In this document: piece after piece, positions 10,101-17,499 of the stretch
How positions within the stretch are numbered: the first letter of the stretch is position 1
Layout: each line of letters begins with the position of its first letter
IMG/VR virus record: IMGVR_UViG_3300020119_000151
Coordinates: 1-53,856 of that record
Origin: a virus
DNA length: 53,856 bases
Direction: 5' to 3' (one strand)
Notes under the pieces: generated by a model
What the model saw: the letters and a program-made list of their open reading frames with translations, nothing else
Database searches by the model: none
Told to the model about the DNA's origin: nothing
Translations under genes and position numbers: made by a program

Positions 10101-10881
10101 AATGTTCTTCTCGGCGCAAAAGAAAAAAGGTGAGCAAACGATTGCCCCCGGCGCGAAGGCTTGGGAAACGACAGGGAAGGTCTTACTGCCCATCGTGCGC
10201 GTTCCGACGAACATCGTCGCCGAGACGTTCACCTATGCCTTTGGGCTTGGCTCAGGCAGTTTAAGGCTCGCCAATGCGCTCAGGAAGGGTTTTGACACGC
10301 TTCAGCCACAAGAGGCCGACTTAATCATGCGCGAGCTTAAAAAAGGCTCGCTGGGCTTCGCGGCGCTGCTTTACGGCTATTTCAACCCGACCATGTTCGG
10401 CGGATATTACCAACAGGGCCAGAAACGTGATCCCAATGATGCCAAGATCGGCAGCGTCAAGGTTGGTAGTGTCAACATCCCCAGCTTTTTGGTGCATAAC
10501 CCGCTTTTGGAGGTATTCCAGCTTGGGGCAACCGTCCGGCGCGTGGCTGATTCTAAAATCAAAGGCGAAACCCAGGGTTTGCCGGCCGGACTGATGGCTG
10601 GCGCACTCGGTTTGTCTGACGAGGTTCCTTTCGTGCGCGAAATGTTCGGGGAAATCCCGAAAATGTTCAATCCGCGCGAGCGCGGGGCATTTTTCGGAGA
10701 ACTGGCGAAGTCGATTTTCATCCCGCAGTTGCTCCAATGGCTTGCAAATTACACGGACAAAGACCAGAGTGGAAACACCAATCCGCGTTCGCCGCAGACA
10801 CCCTGGCAGCATGTCGAAACCGGAATTCCCGGCCTGCGTAAGAACGTGCCTGAAAAGAAACCAACCCAAATCAGCCAATGA
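4141..10881 (+). CDS. Giant 2,246-residue internal virion / polyvalent protein
   Basis: The start at 4141 is chosen because it makes the usual ATGA overlap; an ATG at 4126 is the alternative. Short PWEDF or PWDDF motifs occur at residues 4-8, 24-28 and 278-282, separated by disordered Pro/Glu/Ala-rich linkers. About residues 825-860 look like a small KOW/SH3-type barrel. Long charged coiled-coil segments lie at about 1300-1480 and 1690-1800. The C-terminal third (from RRETMDAISGYGDFKPLSKD, about 1643) is the most conserved-looking part and includes hydrophobic stretches near 1810-1840 and 2065-2090. It resembles the large polyvalent or ejection proteins of podoviruses, which leave the capsid with the DNA. 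No lysozyme-type active site was identified. Codon use shifts to AT-rich in patches (about 5085-5560, 6030-6600 and 6990-7260), suggesting mosaic domain gain. Confidence 0.7.
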   Translation: MSEPWEDFQQGATVADAPSSDTPPWEDFKPAVLSDQAKADLVETAKKNAQRQAALGQPFAEVQPGGDVQQRAPDNNAEANRQEFASLPGRLSNAAEEVGAEILNYPAELWRADTGKPMQFVVKKDENGKDQLTTEEKPLPFQPGISKFENFQMANEDIDPVNSLMGKLVRGAGTPGMLLTLPAGEADLVKGYFLTQTVPGVVEGAQGALDTSKSTKERVESGLSGTVNGLFSYLLGLKAAKTPPEKLASELNATTPLQRETPEGAQPSPIVQKVNQNPWDDFKQPETPPAFVGEKLPAGMEIQPVETKPAESETKPPVSETGEPLTLQQIADNQKEQHNKTVAIIQKLRPGLDVQSGGPMGGIEMSPNGKVLRVGPELLQNVQEMYPGREEEIISRLLDEEDIHRNQFDELGEGFQKKLSDLWNDAPQEIKNLVKSIYSTDPGMEAHHWGAELLRMGQQAKNGDLTETVHPTRGDTAANGISKLKDWAENQTGDIGKVLGNKSPIESLGEGIDFATIQKPHLVGVEAGLKLTPEDVPALQALQKQSVGEMTAAAQTGDNAAFQTLMGKNSFIGGAIEGARRKGPNYDVYQSLKSSPPPESPIPAPAVPTAEPAAQTPVPAAGEVPSGFKAPPMPETFNSAEDVLKYRQAYKDAEIEFYKSLGLTDAEANKFFRAGDSRSSLDVSKIEEKLTPENQARLDSFSRGDGGAVYQWDRQYNPEELVDETSKSDLARSLVQNIARESAPADFGDKLLHGVIALRNLKANGGTWSDVARELDSFTTRNSGSQGDKAEYFKNLGLQLREFAARQGIELPQGDMGGKIPDVLTHGDEVHATMPDGTEVQGHVIGADKEGNSVIIQKTGETVTLPEKLTEEKSHANPKSKTVEVLRNPPPGPVEEVAGGKPSEIQQPAPARTAESAGLPTQKTAGVPQAGSGDVAPEVEFVDSTGLTSMQKGKLKKTLSTTVSKRNSQKTYTGSRAKVVSEMVNDGYEPKTEQVNAVPDLSRRQFNNMDGRQQEAFAKRQAEAGKKTEYRLEHPSGSFFDVTKAEHDYAKWLSERNQKPVETPVQATAKVAEHIAEVKQAEGARPAKEIKNELVDHLEKAVEDAKDEDEYLKLETVKVQTGTRANAALMMEDKPLSEVKNLTNANGVRFFSQHIQRALEKHAPKIEINIPGDGDFKIFNTKQALTSVLERAKKIQTSSTEPVAISRSGTSKADREWIQKQLEKQPVEPPPAQPAEKLVGMGAAIPEEFKQGQQSPTSIKNATVENERAARGLPPAIQPAKRGFGRVWDEAMAAIDQDPAIQDRLIDELRAKPRALTDFEDALLLHRQIELQNQYGKLTQEMAQAFDDSKEFPNRLADVEELKPRIANVKDQLFDLYEINKHVGTETGRGLNARKMLAYEDYTLAKMELDARAANGGRPLTEEESAQVKALHDKIEKLRKEYDTYTAQAQARISALEAEKALNEIKQEPPVEPHVRIIADKVKKYFDGRAMAAQKRLSGKTFSFEAALPDLIDLGVSTILSGAADFTIWSSKMLQKLDKSIEPYLKTLWDKSQNALDDHLQKGMAPQNVPKVKRALKNVPAATAKEQIVAKLRKRIEAGKKDEITGYVLKLARLLVSEGIKDRDVLIDTIHEHLKEIDPTITRRETMDAISGYGDFKPLSKDAVSKELRDLKGQMQQVAKLEDMQAGQPPLKTGIERRIPSKEESRLIKLVNEAKQKFQIPITDPNTQLKSALDTLKTRMQTRIEELQQKIKDNDFLPRPKREPLKLDTEALRIKANFERAKLEFERALQDYRLKNRKWWEKSADTLVKWRRGFLLSSPVTLAKLTSAAIQRLAITPLEEAVGAGIGKAIPQVAAKAPREGGLNTKAEARALTSVFKQGMKDAAETIRTGTSPLDVLYGQGREGYVRESMSLPRSVIDFFGNLHAMLKAPVKRAEFERAYEKRTEQAIREGIDVTDPMVQTRIAVDSYKDANRSIFLQDNYLATKVKMFFSAQKKKGEQTIAPGAKAWETTGKVLLPIVRVPTNIVAETFTYAFGLGSGSLRLANALRKGFDTLQPQEADLIMRELKKGSLGFAALLYGYFNPTMFGGYYQQGQKRDPNDAKIGSVKVGSVNIPSFLVHNPLLEVFQLGATVRRVADSKIKGETQGLPAGLMAGALGLSDEVPFVREMFGEIPKMFNPRERGAFFGELAKSIFIPQLLQWLANYTDKDQSGNTNPRSPQTPWQHVETGIPGLRKNVPEKKPTQISQ

Positions 10882-11285
10882 TGACGATTCGAACAAATAT
10901 AGGATTCCCGCCCGGCGGATTCATCTACGAAGACCCGCGAGTTCAAACCGCGAAATGGCTCGACGACCATACGAGCGTCGATGACCGAACGGCGGAGGTT
11001 GTAAAGTACCGTTCGGCAAATCCATCCATCTATCCCGAGCCGGAATGGACGCAACCGGACTATGTAAAACAGCAGATCATGGAGTTCAACTGTTTGCGCT
11101 GGGGCAACAATCCGCTGTATTGCGTGGATTCGAATGCGTTCAAGTCTGCTCCTGTTGTCCCCCAGGCGGCGCGGCTGTGTCCTGATTGCAACGTCGAAAT
11201 CACCCCAAAGTTTTGCCCGACCTGTTCAGGCCGGCGCATCATCGCTTACGAATGTCCCCAATGCAAAAAAGAATACCCCAAGTGA
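10878..11285 (+). CDS. Small protein with C-terminal double zinc ribbon
   Basis: A 135-residue protein. The N-terminus begins with a pattern frequent in short phage proteins (FPPGGFIYEDP). The C-terminal 38 residues hold CPDC, CPTC and CPQC pairs, enough to bind one or two zinc ions. It overlaps the giant gene by ATGA at its start and the next gene by GTGA at its end, so the three are translationally coupled. The function is unknown; a structural zinc-bound connector is one option. Confidence 0.65.
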   Translation: MMTIRTNIGFPPGGFIYEDPRVQTAKWLDDHTSVDDRTAEVVKYRSANPSIYPEPEWTQPDYVKQQIMEFNCLRWGNNPLYCVDSNAFKSAPVVPQAARLCPDCNVEITPKFCPTCSGRRIIAYECPQCKKEYPK

Positions 11286-11665
11286 ACCATTTGACCGAAA
11301 GAGTAGGGCAATTCGCCGAAGGCGTCCGCATCCTCACGGACTGGCTGGGAAGCGGCGCGGTCACGGTTGACCCGGCGACGGCGCAACGACGGGCCGACAT
11401 CTGCCTGAAATGTCCGATGAACGTGAATGAATCGTTCACGGCGGAGACGATTGCCGCCGCCATACGGAAGCAGGTTGAGATAAAAAACCATCTTCAGTTG
11501 CGCGTGGGCGGCGAAAAGAATTTGAAAATCTGTTCAGGGTGCGGATGCGTTTTGAGATTGAAAATCCATGTGCCATTGGGCAATCTTGGCCTAGACGAAG
11601 AAGAATTGAAAAAGTTCCCTGATTTTTGCTGGATGCAATCGGAATTCAAAAATCTTAAAAAATGA
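11282..11665 (+). CDS. Small zinc-binding protein
   Basis: A 127-residue protein with a GTG start at 11282, chosen because it overlaps the previous stop (GTGA); an ATG at 11186 would overlap the upstream gene by 100 bases. Cysteine pairs at ADICLKCPMN and ICSGCGC suggest one zinc site formed by two knuckles, and a further Cys lies near the C-terminus. Many phages carry a similar small CxxC protein next to internal virion genes. The molecular role is unknown. Confidence 0.65.
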   Translation: MNHLTERVGQFAEGVRILTDWLGSGAVTVDPATAQRRADICLKCPMNVNESFTAETIAAAIRKQVEIKNHLQLRVGGEKNLKICSGCGCVLRLKIHVPLGNLGLDEEELKKFPDFCWMQSEFKNLKK

Positions 11666-12330
11666 CCGTCAAACTTCCACCAAATGCGCGGCGGTCATCC
11701 AACCGCAAAATTCGTGCATTATATTGGCGGGAATACAGACGCAACCATTCAGGGGCTACGCGGGCCGCATTACGCCGGTCATATCGCAAACATTTGGTAA
11801 ATAGGAAGGCTGGAAAACGGGAGTATTATCGTAAAAACAGGGTTAAAATTCTTAAAAATGGCGAGGTTTATCGCCGCAAAAATCTTCTCAAGATTAAGGC
11901 CAAACAAAAGGCTTATCATGCCACTCGCTACCGGAGGGACGCCGCATACAGGGCGAAACTGATTGCTCAATCAACGCGCTGGGGTTTGGCTAATCCTCAA
12001 AAAAGACGCGATGCTGTAAGGAAATATGCCCGTAGAAACCCGCATGTTTATTTGGCAAAACATCATGCGTATAGGGCTGCTAAAATGAAAGCAACCATTA
12101 ATTCTACTGGCATTTCAGAATACATAAAATCGGTCAAAAATGCGCCAGTCGTATTTTGCTTCTTTTGCGTCCGACCCGTGCCAAATAAAAAGCGCCACAT
12201 TGACCACAAAACTCCGATCAGTCGCGGAGGAAAACACACCCTTGATAACCTTTGCTGTGCCTGTGAGCATTGTAATTGCGTTAAGGGTGATAAAACCGTA
12301 TTTGAATATAGGATGCTGGCTCCAAACTAA
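11662..12330 (+). CDS. HNH endonuclease, probable homing type
   Basis: A 222-residue protein. Residues 1-140 are very basic, with repeated YR/RK-rich segments likely to bind DNA. The C-terminus carries the HNH core: a CFFC knuckle, then HIDHKTPISRGGKHTLDN (catalytic His pair and Asn), then CACEHCN. These cysteines bind the structural zinc. Base composition is more AT-rich than in flanking genes, typical of a mobile homing nuclease. The gene is inserted between virion genes with an ATGA overlap. Its likely role is DNA cleavage that spreads its own gene. Confidence 0.85.
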   Translation: MTVKLPPNARRSSNRKIRALYWREYRRNHSGATRAALRRSYRKHLVNRKAGKREYYRKNRVKILKNGEVYRRKNLLKIKAKQKAYHATRYRRDAAYRAKLIAQSTRWGLANPQKRRDAVRKYARRNPHVYLAKHHAYRAAKMKATINSTGISEYIKSVKNAPVVFCFFCVRPVPNKKRHIDHKTPISRGGKHTLDNLCCACEHCNCVKGDKTVFEYRMLAPN

Positions 12331-12334
12331 AACC

Positions 12335-12925
12335 ATGAATACCACTGAACCCAACCCACCCGCACGCAATTACTTCCTCGACACAGAATTTATCGAGGAT
12401 GGAAAAACCATCGACCTTATCAGCATCGCGCTCGTATGCGATGACGGCAGGGAGCTTTATCTCCAAAACGCGGAATGCAATTTCGCAAACGCCTCAGATT
12501 TCGTTTGGAGAAATGTCTTTCCCAGCCTGAAGGACTTCGATATGCGCGGAACGCGCTCCTGCAATCAGCAGAAAATGACATCATGCAGCGACAAGCTGAC
12601 TGGCAAATGTTACAACACACTGGAATGTCCTTGGAGATTGCGCTTTGAAATCCGCGATGAAGTCAGGGAGTTCTGCAACCCTGAAAAATATGGAAAGCCT
12701 GTGTTTTGGGGTTATTTCGCAGACTATGATTGGGTGGCATTCTGCCAGTTGTTCGGAACAATGATGCACCTGCCTAAAGATTTTCCGATGTTCTGCAATG
12801 ACATCAAGCAACTGTGCAACAGCCGGGGAAATCCGTCACTTCCAGAACAGGGCAAAGGCGAACACAACGCCTTGGCCGACGCCAAATGGAACAAACAGGC
12901 TTATTACTTTCTTCAAACCAAATGA
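12335..12925 (+). CDS. DEDD 3'-5' exonuclease, Rv2179c-like
   Basis: A 196-residue protein; the start at 12335 follows the HNH stop by four bases. The first acidic motif is FLDTEFIEDGKTIDL (Asp16, Glu18), the form seen in the Rv2179c-like 3'-5' exoribonuclease family of RNase H-fold enzymes. A second Asp lies in GYFADYDWV, and the last motif HNALADAKWN supplies the catalytic His and Asp. All four DEDDh positions are therefore present. It probably trims RNA, or single-stranded nucleic acid, from the 3' end. Its place among virion genes is unusual; it may act on host or phage RNA late in infection. Confidence 0.8.
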   Translation: MNTTEPNPPARNYFLDTEFIEDGKTIDLISIALVCDDGRELYLQNAECNFANASDFVWRNVFPSLKDFDMRGTRSCNQQKMTSCSDKLTGKCYNTLECPWRLRFEIRDEVREFCNPEKYGKPVFWGYFADYDWVAFCQLFGTMMHLPKDFPMFCNDIKQLCNSRGNPSLPEQGKGEHNALADAKWNKQAYYFLQTK

Positions 12926-13617
12926 ATACACGCCTACTTGTAGTTATCCCCTTCTCCGCAAATGATGGCGTTCTCGCCGAACACTTGTGCGATTTTATCC
13001 ACCTCGTCAATAAGCGCCAGCAGGAGGGTCATTGCCTCCTGGTCTGTGCCGGCGACGTCCACGATGAAATGAAGGCCAAGGTTGAACTGGCGGCGAAGGT
13101 GGCATTCGAGGGCGTCGAGCTTATCACCGTGCCGAAGATGACTGACCCGAACAAGAATCTTCACATCAACAATATGTTCAAGACCGCCGCCGGCCACGTC
13201 ATCGGGACGTACCGGACGCCGTTCCTGTGGCTTGAGCCCGACTGTGTGCCAGTGAAACACGGATGGCTTGAGGCTGTCGCCGAATCGCATTTCAACCAGG
13301 CGAAGCGTTATTCCGGTCCATGGCAAAAACTGATGACCGCCGAGCCGGTGATATTTCTCAATCGCATCGCCGTCTATCCGCCGGACTGTTTGCGCGAGTT
13401 GACGGCGCCGCTGGGTACGCAGATGGCTTTCAACATCAACGCCGGCCCCATCGTCGCGCCGAAGTCCACCAAGACCGCCGTGATTCAGCAGGTTGCAATT
13501 ACGGACGAAAGCGCGAAGGTATTGCCGACGACATACATCGCCCACTCCGACAAGCAAGGCATCCTGATGGCTGCTTTGCGCGAAAGGTTTGAGTCGGCGG
13601 CGAGCAAGAAAAAGTGA
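12922..13617 (+). CDS. Glycosyltransferase-like protein (GT-A type)
   Basis: A 231-residue protein; ATG at 12922 gives an ATGA overlap with the exonuclease. The N-terminus reads like a nucleotide-sugar fold strand (LLVVIPFSANDG), and FLWLEPDCVP near residue 110 matches the DXD-type metal site followed by a Trp-containing helix, as in family 2-like transferases. No membrane segment is present, so it is probably soluble. It lies just before the portal gene and may glycosylate a virion protein or small acceptor. The donor and acceptor are unknown. A non-catalytic relative is possible because the metal motif is EPD rather than DXD. Confidence 0.6.
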   Translation: MNTRLLVVIPFSANDGVLAEHLCDFIHLVNKRQQEGHCLLVCAGDVHDEMKAKVELAAKVAFEGVELITVPKMTDPNKNLHINNMFKTAAGHVIGTYRTPFLWLEPDCVPVKHGWLEAVAESHFNQAKRYSGPWQKLMTAEPVIFLNRIAVYPPDCLRELTAPLGTQMAFNINAGPIVAPKSTKTAVIQQVAITDESAKVLPTTYIAHSDKQGILMAALRERFESAASKKK

Positions 13618-13620
13618 TTT

Positions 13621-16146
13621 ATGGCCGAGAAAGCAGCAACCAAGAGTTTTATCAAATCCGAGTTCGGGACGCCCGCCAAGGTTATCAACGTGGTGAAGCG
13701 TATGCAGGACGTGGAGCGCCTGCGCGCGGAGGACCGGGCTTTGATTGACGCGCTGTTTAACGGCCAGCGCCCTTACTCCGACGAGGAGGTTAAAAAGTTC
13801 AACATCCAGGTCAACGTGAATTGGGGACAGGGCAAGCGCATCATGCGGGATGCGAACACGCAGTTGAACAACGCCCTGATTCACACCGGGACCATGTTCA
13901 CTTGCACGATCAACGAAGGCCCGGTTGAGAAGCGGGACGAATGGGGTCAAATCTTCACCAAAAATCTCCATCGCCCGTTGCAGAAGGGAGTCAGCGGAAA
14001 AAAGAATTTTTTCCTCATCAAGAACCGCAATGCGTCCGTCTGTATGCACGGAATCGGCGCCTTGCTTTGGCCTTCACCTTACGCTGCGCTTCCCCGCTTT
14101 GTCGGGCTCGAAGATTTGCTGATACCAACCGAGACGCTGGTTGATTTTTCGAACATGCGTTATTTCGCGGTGAACCTGAACCTGTCCATCGGCGAACTGA
14201 TCGATTTGGTGATGAAGGACGATTCCGAAGTCATGGGCGAATGGAACAAGACCATGATTGGCGAAGTGCTGGATTCCCAGCAGGGCATCTACAACGAATC
14301 GACCCCCTCGACATGGCGCGACCAACCCGAGGCGATGGAGCAGGTATTTTTCCAGAATCGCGGCTATTACTATTCCGATGCCACGCCCAAGGTGCGTTGT
14401 GTGATGTTCTTCTATCAGGAAATGGACGACCCTAAAAAATGGTATCGTGTCGTCTATCTGAAGGAGAATCCGGGCGACAAGGTGAAGGACATTGACACGA
14501 AATTTCTGTTCGACGGCACCAAAAGACCTTTCGCCGACGAGATCGGGCAGGTTTTGAACGTGCAATACGGCGACGGCAACCTCGTCCCTCCGATGAAATA
14601 CCACAACGTCCGCGGCATGGGCGTTGACCTGTATGCGCCCGTCGAGACAGACAACCGGCTGCGCTGTGAGTTTGTTCAATCGGTCTTTGAACACATGAAG
14701 ATGTATTTCAAGATCAAGGACCCGGCAGACCGTGACCGGCTGAAGGCCCAAATCTTGCAGCAATACGGTTTCATCGTGGACGGGTTGCAGATTGTCCCCC
14801 GGACTGACCGCCATCAAATCGACCCGAACCTGGTTGAAAGCGCCATGAACCAGATGGGCGAAATCATGCAGGACAGTTCATCCTCGTACCTGCCTGGCGA
14901 AACCGGCAGCGAGCGGACGATGACGGCGAAGGAAGCGACCATCCGGGCGAATCAGGCCACGGTCCTGGTGTCGTCCATGCTGGCGTCCATGTACATGCAG
15001 GAGGGTTTCTATTACGAGGAAGAAAAGCGGCGCTTCCTGCTCAAAGATTCCACCGACCCGCTAGTTAAGCGTTTCCGCGCGAGTTGCATCAGGGAGGGCA
15101 TACCTGAAGAATTTCTTGTTCCGGAAAAGTGGGAAATCGTTGTTGAGCGTGTCTTGGGCGGCGGCGATACCACGAAGGCCCAGCAGCAATCTCAATGGTT
15201 GTTGGGCATCAAGCCCATGCTTGGACCGGCCCAGCAAACGATTGCCTTGCGGGAGTCGGTTTCCGCCATGCTGGAAGACCCGGCGAAGGCGCTCATGTAC
15301 GTCCCCTCTGCCCCGTCGCAATCTTCGCCTGGCTCCGAAATGGCCGAAGCGTTATTTGGCACGATGATGCAGGGCGTCCAGGTGGCGCCGCGCAAAGGCA
15401 TCGACTTGCAGGGTTATGTGACCCAGCTTTTGAAGATGATGGCGGAGGTCATCCAGCGCATCACGCAAACCAACAACATGGGGACGATGGAAGAAATCAT
15501 CGGTTTGGGCATCGTGTCGCAAAACGTCGAGGAATACATCCGTGTTCTCCAAGGCGACCCGCAACAGAAGCAGAACGTCAAACAGTACGGGGATGCCTTG
15601 GGCAAGATGCAGAACCTTATCAAAGGCTTTGCCCAGCGGTTGCAGCAATCCAGCCAGATGAACCAGCATCCGAAGGTTCTCGAATCCATCTCTTACAAGG
15701 ATGTCCCCGAGGACGTGAAGCGGCAGATGGAGGCGGCGGCAGGCCTGAAGCCTTCGCAGATGCAGGTGACCGACCCGAAGATGTTGAAGGCGCAACAGCA
15801 GTTGCAGATCACGGACGCGAAGTTTCAACAGAAGTCACGCCACGCGGAAATCGCCTTCCAGATGGAGCAAATCCGGAAGAACACGGAAGCGGCGAGCAAC
15901 CTTTCGAGAACCGAGCAGGTTCACCGGCAACAACTGGCACACGCGGCGGTTGCCAAGCTTGCCGAACTCATGTCCCAAACCGACGAAGGCGGCGGGGAAC
16001 AGAACGGTTCTCCGAACGGGCGCCAGATGGTCACCATGGACGCCAGCAACCCGGCCCATGTTGTCCTGGCGAAGCATTTCATGAAGCAGGCCGGCAACGA
16101 CAAGATGAAGGCGCTTCAACTGGCAAATCAACATGGCTTTCAATAA
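13621..16146 (+). CDS. Portal protein
   Basis: An 841-residue protein, large for a portal but in the range of P22-type long portals. The N-terminal half is mixed alpha/beta with the YRVVYLKENPG-type beta region typical of podovirus portals. Residues about 420-470 hold a polar loop and long helix (TMTAKEATIRANQATVL), matching the conserved TAxE helix of portals. The C-terminal 200 residues are Gln/Met-rich helices, likely forming the internal barrel. It begins at a TGA-TTT-ATG junction. It forms the 12-subunit DNA gate at the capsid vertex. Confidence 0.75.
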   Translation: MAEKAATKSFIKSEFGTPAKVINVVKRMQDVERLRAEDRALIDALFNGQRPYSDEEVKKFNIQVNVNWGQGKRIMRDANTQLNNALIHTGTMFTCTINEGPVEKRDEWGQIFTKNLHRPLQKGVSGKKNFFLIKNRNASVCMHGIGALLWPSPYAALPRFVGLEDLLIPTETLVDFSNMRYFAVNLNLSIGELIDLVMKDDSEVMGEWNKTMIGEVLDSQQGIYNESTPSTWRDQPEAMEQVFFQNRGYYYSDATPKVRCVMFFYQEMDDPKKWYRVVYLKENPGDKVKDIDTKFLFDGTKRPFADEIGQVLNVQYGDGNLVPPMKYHNVRGMGVDLYAPVETDNRLRCEFVQSVFEHMKMYFKIKDPADRDRLKAQILQQYGFIVDGLQIVPRTDRHQIDPNLVESAMNQMGEIMQDSSSSYLPGETGSERTMTAKEATIRANQATVLVSSMLASMYMQEGFYYEEEKRRFLLKDSTDPLVKRFRASCIREGIPEEFLVPEKWEIVVERVLGGGDTTKAQQQSQWLLGIKPMLGPAQQTIALRESVSAMLEDPAKALMYVPSAPSQSSPGSEMAEALFGTMMQGVQVAPRKGIDLQGYVTQLLKMMAEVIQRITQTNNMGTMEEIIGLGIVSQNVEEYIRVLQGDPQQKQNVKQYGDALGKMQNLIKGFAQRLQQSSQMNQHPKVLESISYKDVPEDVKRQMEAAAGLKPSQMQVTDPKMLKAQQQLQITDAKFQQKSRHAEIAFQMEQIRKNTEAASNLSRTEQVHRQQLAHAAVAKLAELMSQTDEGGGEQNGSPNGRQMVTMDASNPAHVVLAKHFMKQAGNDKMKALQLANQHGFQ

Positions 16147-17083
16147 CCCGACCATCTTCGACGACCCGCGCGTAACTGCCGCCGGGGGAAACATCTTTGA
16201 ACAGATGCAACCCACCCAGGGCGGCAGCAAGTTCGTCATGTGCAAGCCGGAATATCTTTCCACCAAGATACCCAACAACGTGTTCATGGAGGGAAAGGCG
16301 AACGAGCCGGCTGACGTGCCACGGGCGAAAAATCAGTGGGACAGATCGGTTCACATCATGGAGGCGCTGGGGGTGGAAGTCTTCCAGATACCCGCCGTGA
16401 AGGGATGCCAGGACCAGGTTTATGTCGCCAACGTCGGCATAGCCATCGACCCGTTTATTGTGCTGGCGCAGTACAAGGCTGACGGGCGCGCCTGCGAGAT
16501 ACCGCCGGCCAAGGCGTTCTTCGAGGGCATGGGCTATCAGTGCATCCAGCCGCCGGATTTCTTCGAGGGCGAGGCCGACCTGAAGCATTGGAAGGACAAC
16601 ATCTATTTCGGGGGCTGGGGATTATTCTCGTCCAAAAAGGCGTTCGACTGGATTTCGCAGAAAACGGGCGCAATCATCATCCCGGTTCAGGAGATCAATC
16701 CCAAGACGTATCATTTGGACTGTTCGCTTCTCGTCGTCGATGAGGAAAACTTTCTGGTTACGAAATCCGGCCTTTCTCCGGCCAGCATCAAGGAACTTCA
16801 GCGGCGCGGCAAGGTGACGTTTACCCCGGACAAGATTGCGACGACAGGCATCACCAACGGCATCCTGATACCCGAGAAGAAGATTTACCTGTCGGGCGCC
16901 TTCAATCCCGAGCAAAAGGATTATCAGCAGGCGATGGAGTTCCTTTTGGAAACGATGGATGGCTTTGGCTACACGACCATCTTTGTGGATGTGGATTCCT
17001 ACAACCCGAGCGGCGCCGACTTGAGTTGTAGCGTTTTCCACCTTACATTTCCCCCGACTGGAAAACCAATCATCACCCCATGA
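16133..17083 (+). CDS. Pentein-superfamily amidinohydrolase (DDAH / arginine deiminase-like)
   Basis: A 316-residue protein. The motifs of guanidine-modifying penteins occur in order: QDQVYVANVG (93-102, with Asp94 and Asn100), FEGEAD (144-149), HLDCSLLVVD (His194, Asp196) and a C-terminal GADLSCSVFHL with Cys299. These correspond to the substrate-binding Asp, the Glu/Asp, the catalytic His and the nucleophilic Cys of dimethylarginine dimethylaminohydrolase and its relatives, and the length fits. It should hydrolyse, or transfer an amidino group from, an arginine-like compound. It overlaps the portal gene by 14 bp, so it is made late with virion proteins. Substrate could be free arginine, a methylated or agmatine-like compound, or protein arginine; the sequence does not say. 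Confidence 0.8.
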   Translation: MAFNNPTIFDDPRVTAAGGNIFEQMQPTQGGSKFVMCKPEYLSTKIPNNVFMEGKANEPADVPRAKNQWDRSVHIMEALGVEVFQIPAVKGCQDQVYVANVGIAIDPFIVLAQYKADGRACEIPPAKAFFEGMGYQCIQPPDFFEGEADLKHWKDNIYFGGWGLFSSKKAFDWISQKTGAIIIPVQEINPKTYHLDCSLLVVDEENFLVTKSGLSPASIKELQRRGKVTFTPDKIATTGITNGILIPEKKIYLSGAFNPEQKDYQQAMEFLLETMDGFGYTTIFVDVDSYNPSGADLSCSVFHLTFPPTGKPIITP

Positions 17084-17295
17084 AATACTCCGATGAAACT
17101 GTGAAATTCGTCCTCTCCCGCCATTGGCAAAAAGTCCCCGTTGCCGACATCGTAAAGCAGGCCCGGCCTGGTCTTAAAAAGAAGCTCGCCCCCCGTGAAG
17201 TCAGGATAATCATCGGTTCCTACACGTTGCGGCATCATGGCACGGTCACCACGCGGAAAAAGATGGGTCTTGAGCCCTGCACAGTTGGTTGTTGA
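17080..17295 (+). CDS. Small basic protein, unknown
   Basis: A 71-residue basic protein that overlaps the amidinohydrolase gene by ATGA. It starts with a helix followed by the pattern VPVADIVKQ and a second basic region (KKKLAPREVRIIIGSY), compatible with a small helix-turn-helix or helical DNA/RNA-binding fold. No family is recognised. Confidence 0.55.
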   Translation: MKYSDETVKFVLSRHWQKVPVADIVKQARPGLKKKLAPREVRIIIGSYTLRHHGTVTTRKKMGLEPCTVGC

Positions 17296-17327
17296 CAAGT
17301 TGGGGCAAAAGGTGGATAACCGAATCC

Positions 17328-17498
17328 ATGCAAGTCAAGTTGTGGTCACAGAACGAGTCTGCGTTGAAGAAAATAGCCGCCGAGCCGGAATACAAGAGCA
17401 TCGGCGTCTCTGTGGCAAAAATAGCCAACCTTGCAATTTCTCAGTACGTCATAAGCAGAAAGCTTGCAAGCCGCCCAAAGAAGGCCGGCAGAGGTTAA
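17328..17498 (+). CDS. Small protein, possible ribbon-helix-helix type
   Basis: A 56-residue protein starting at ATG 17328; a TTG at 17289 would add 13 residues but overlaps the upstream stop. It opens with a beta-type stretch (MQVKLWS), followed by two helices and a basic tail (SRKLASRPKKAGRG). This layout fits a ribbon-helix-helix DNA-binding protein, but the match is only by shape. Confidence 0.4.
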   Translation: MQVKLWSQNESALKKIAAEPEYKSIGVSVAKIANLAISQYVISRKLASRPKKAGRG

Positions 17499-17499
17499 G

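Noticed and set aside
12934-14049. Long minus-strand frame across the glycosyltransferase and portal genes
   Set aside because: Antisense shadow of two well-supported genes, with no start signal.
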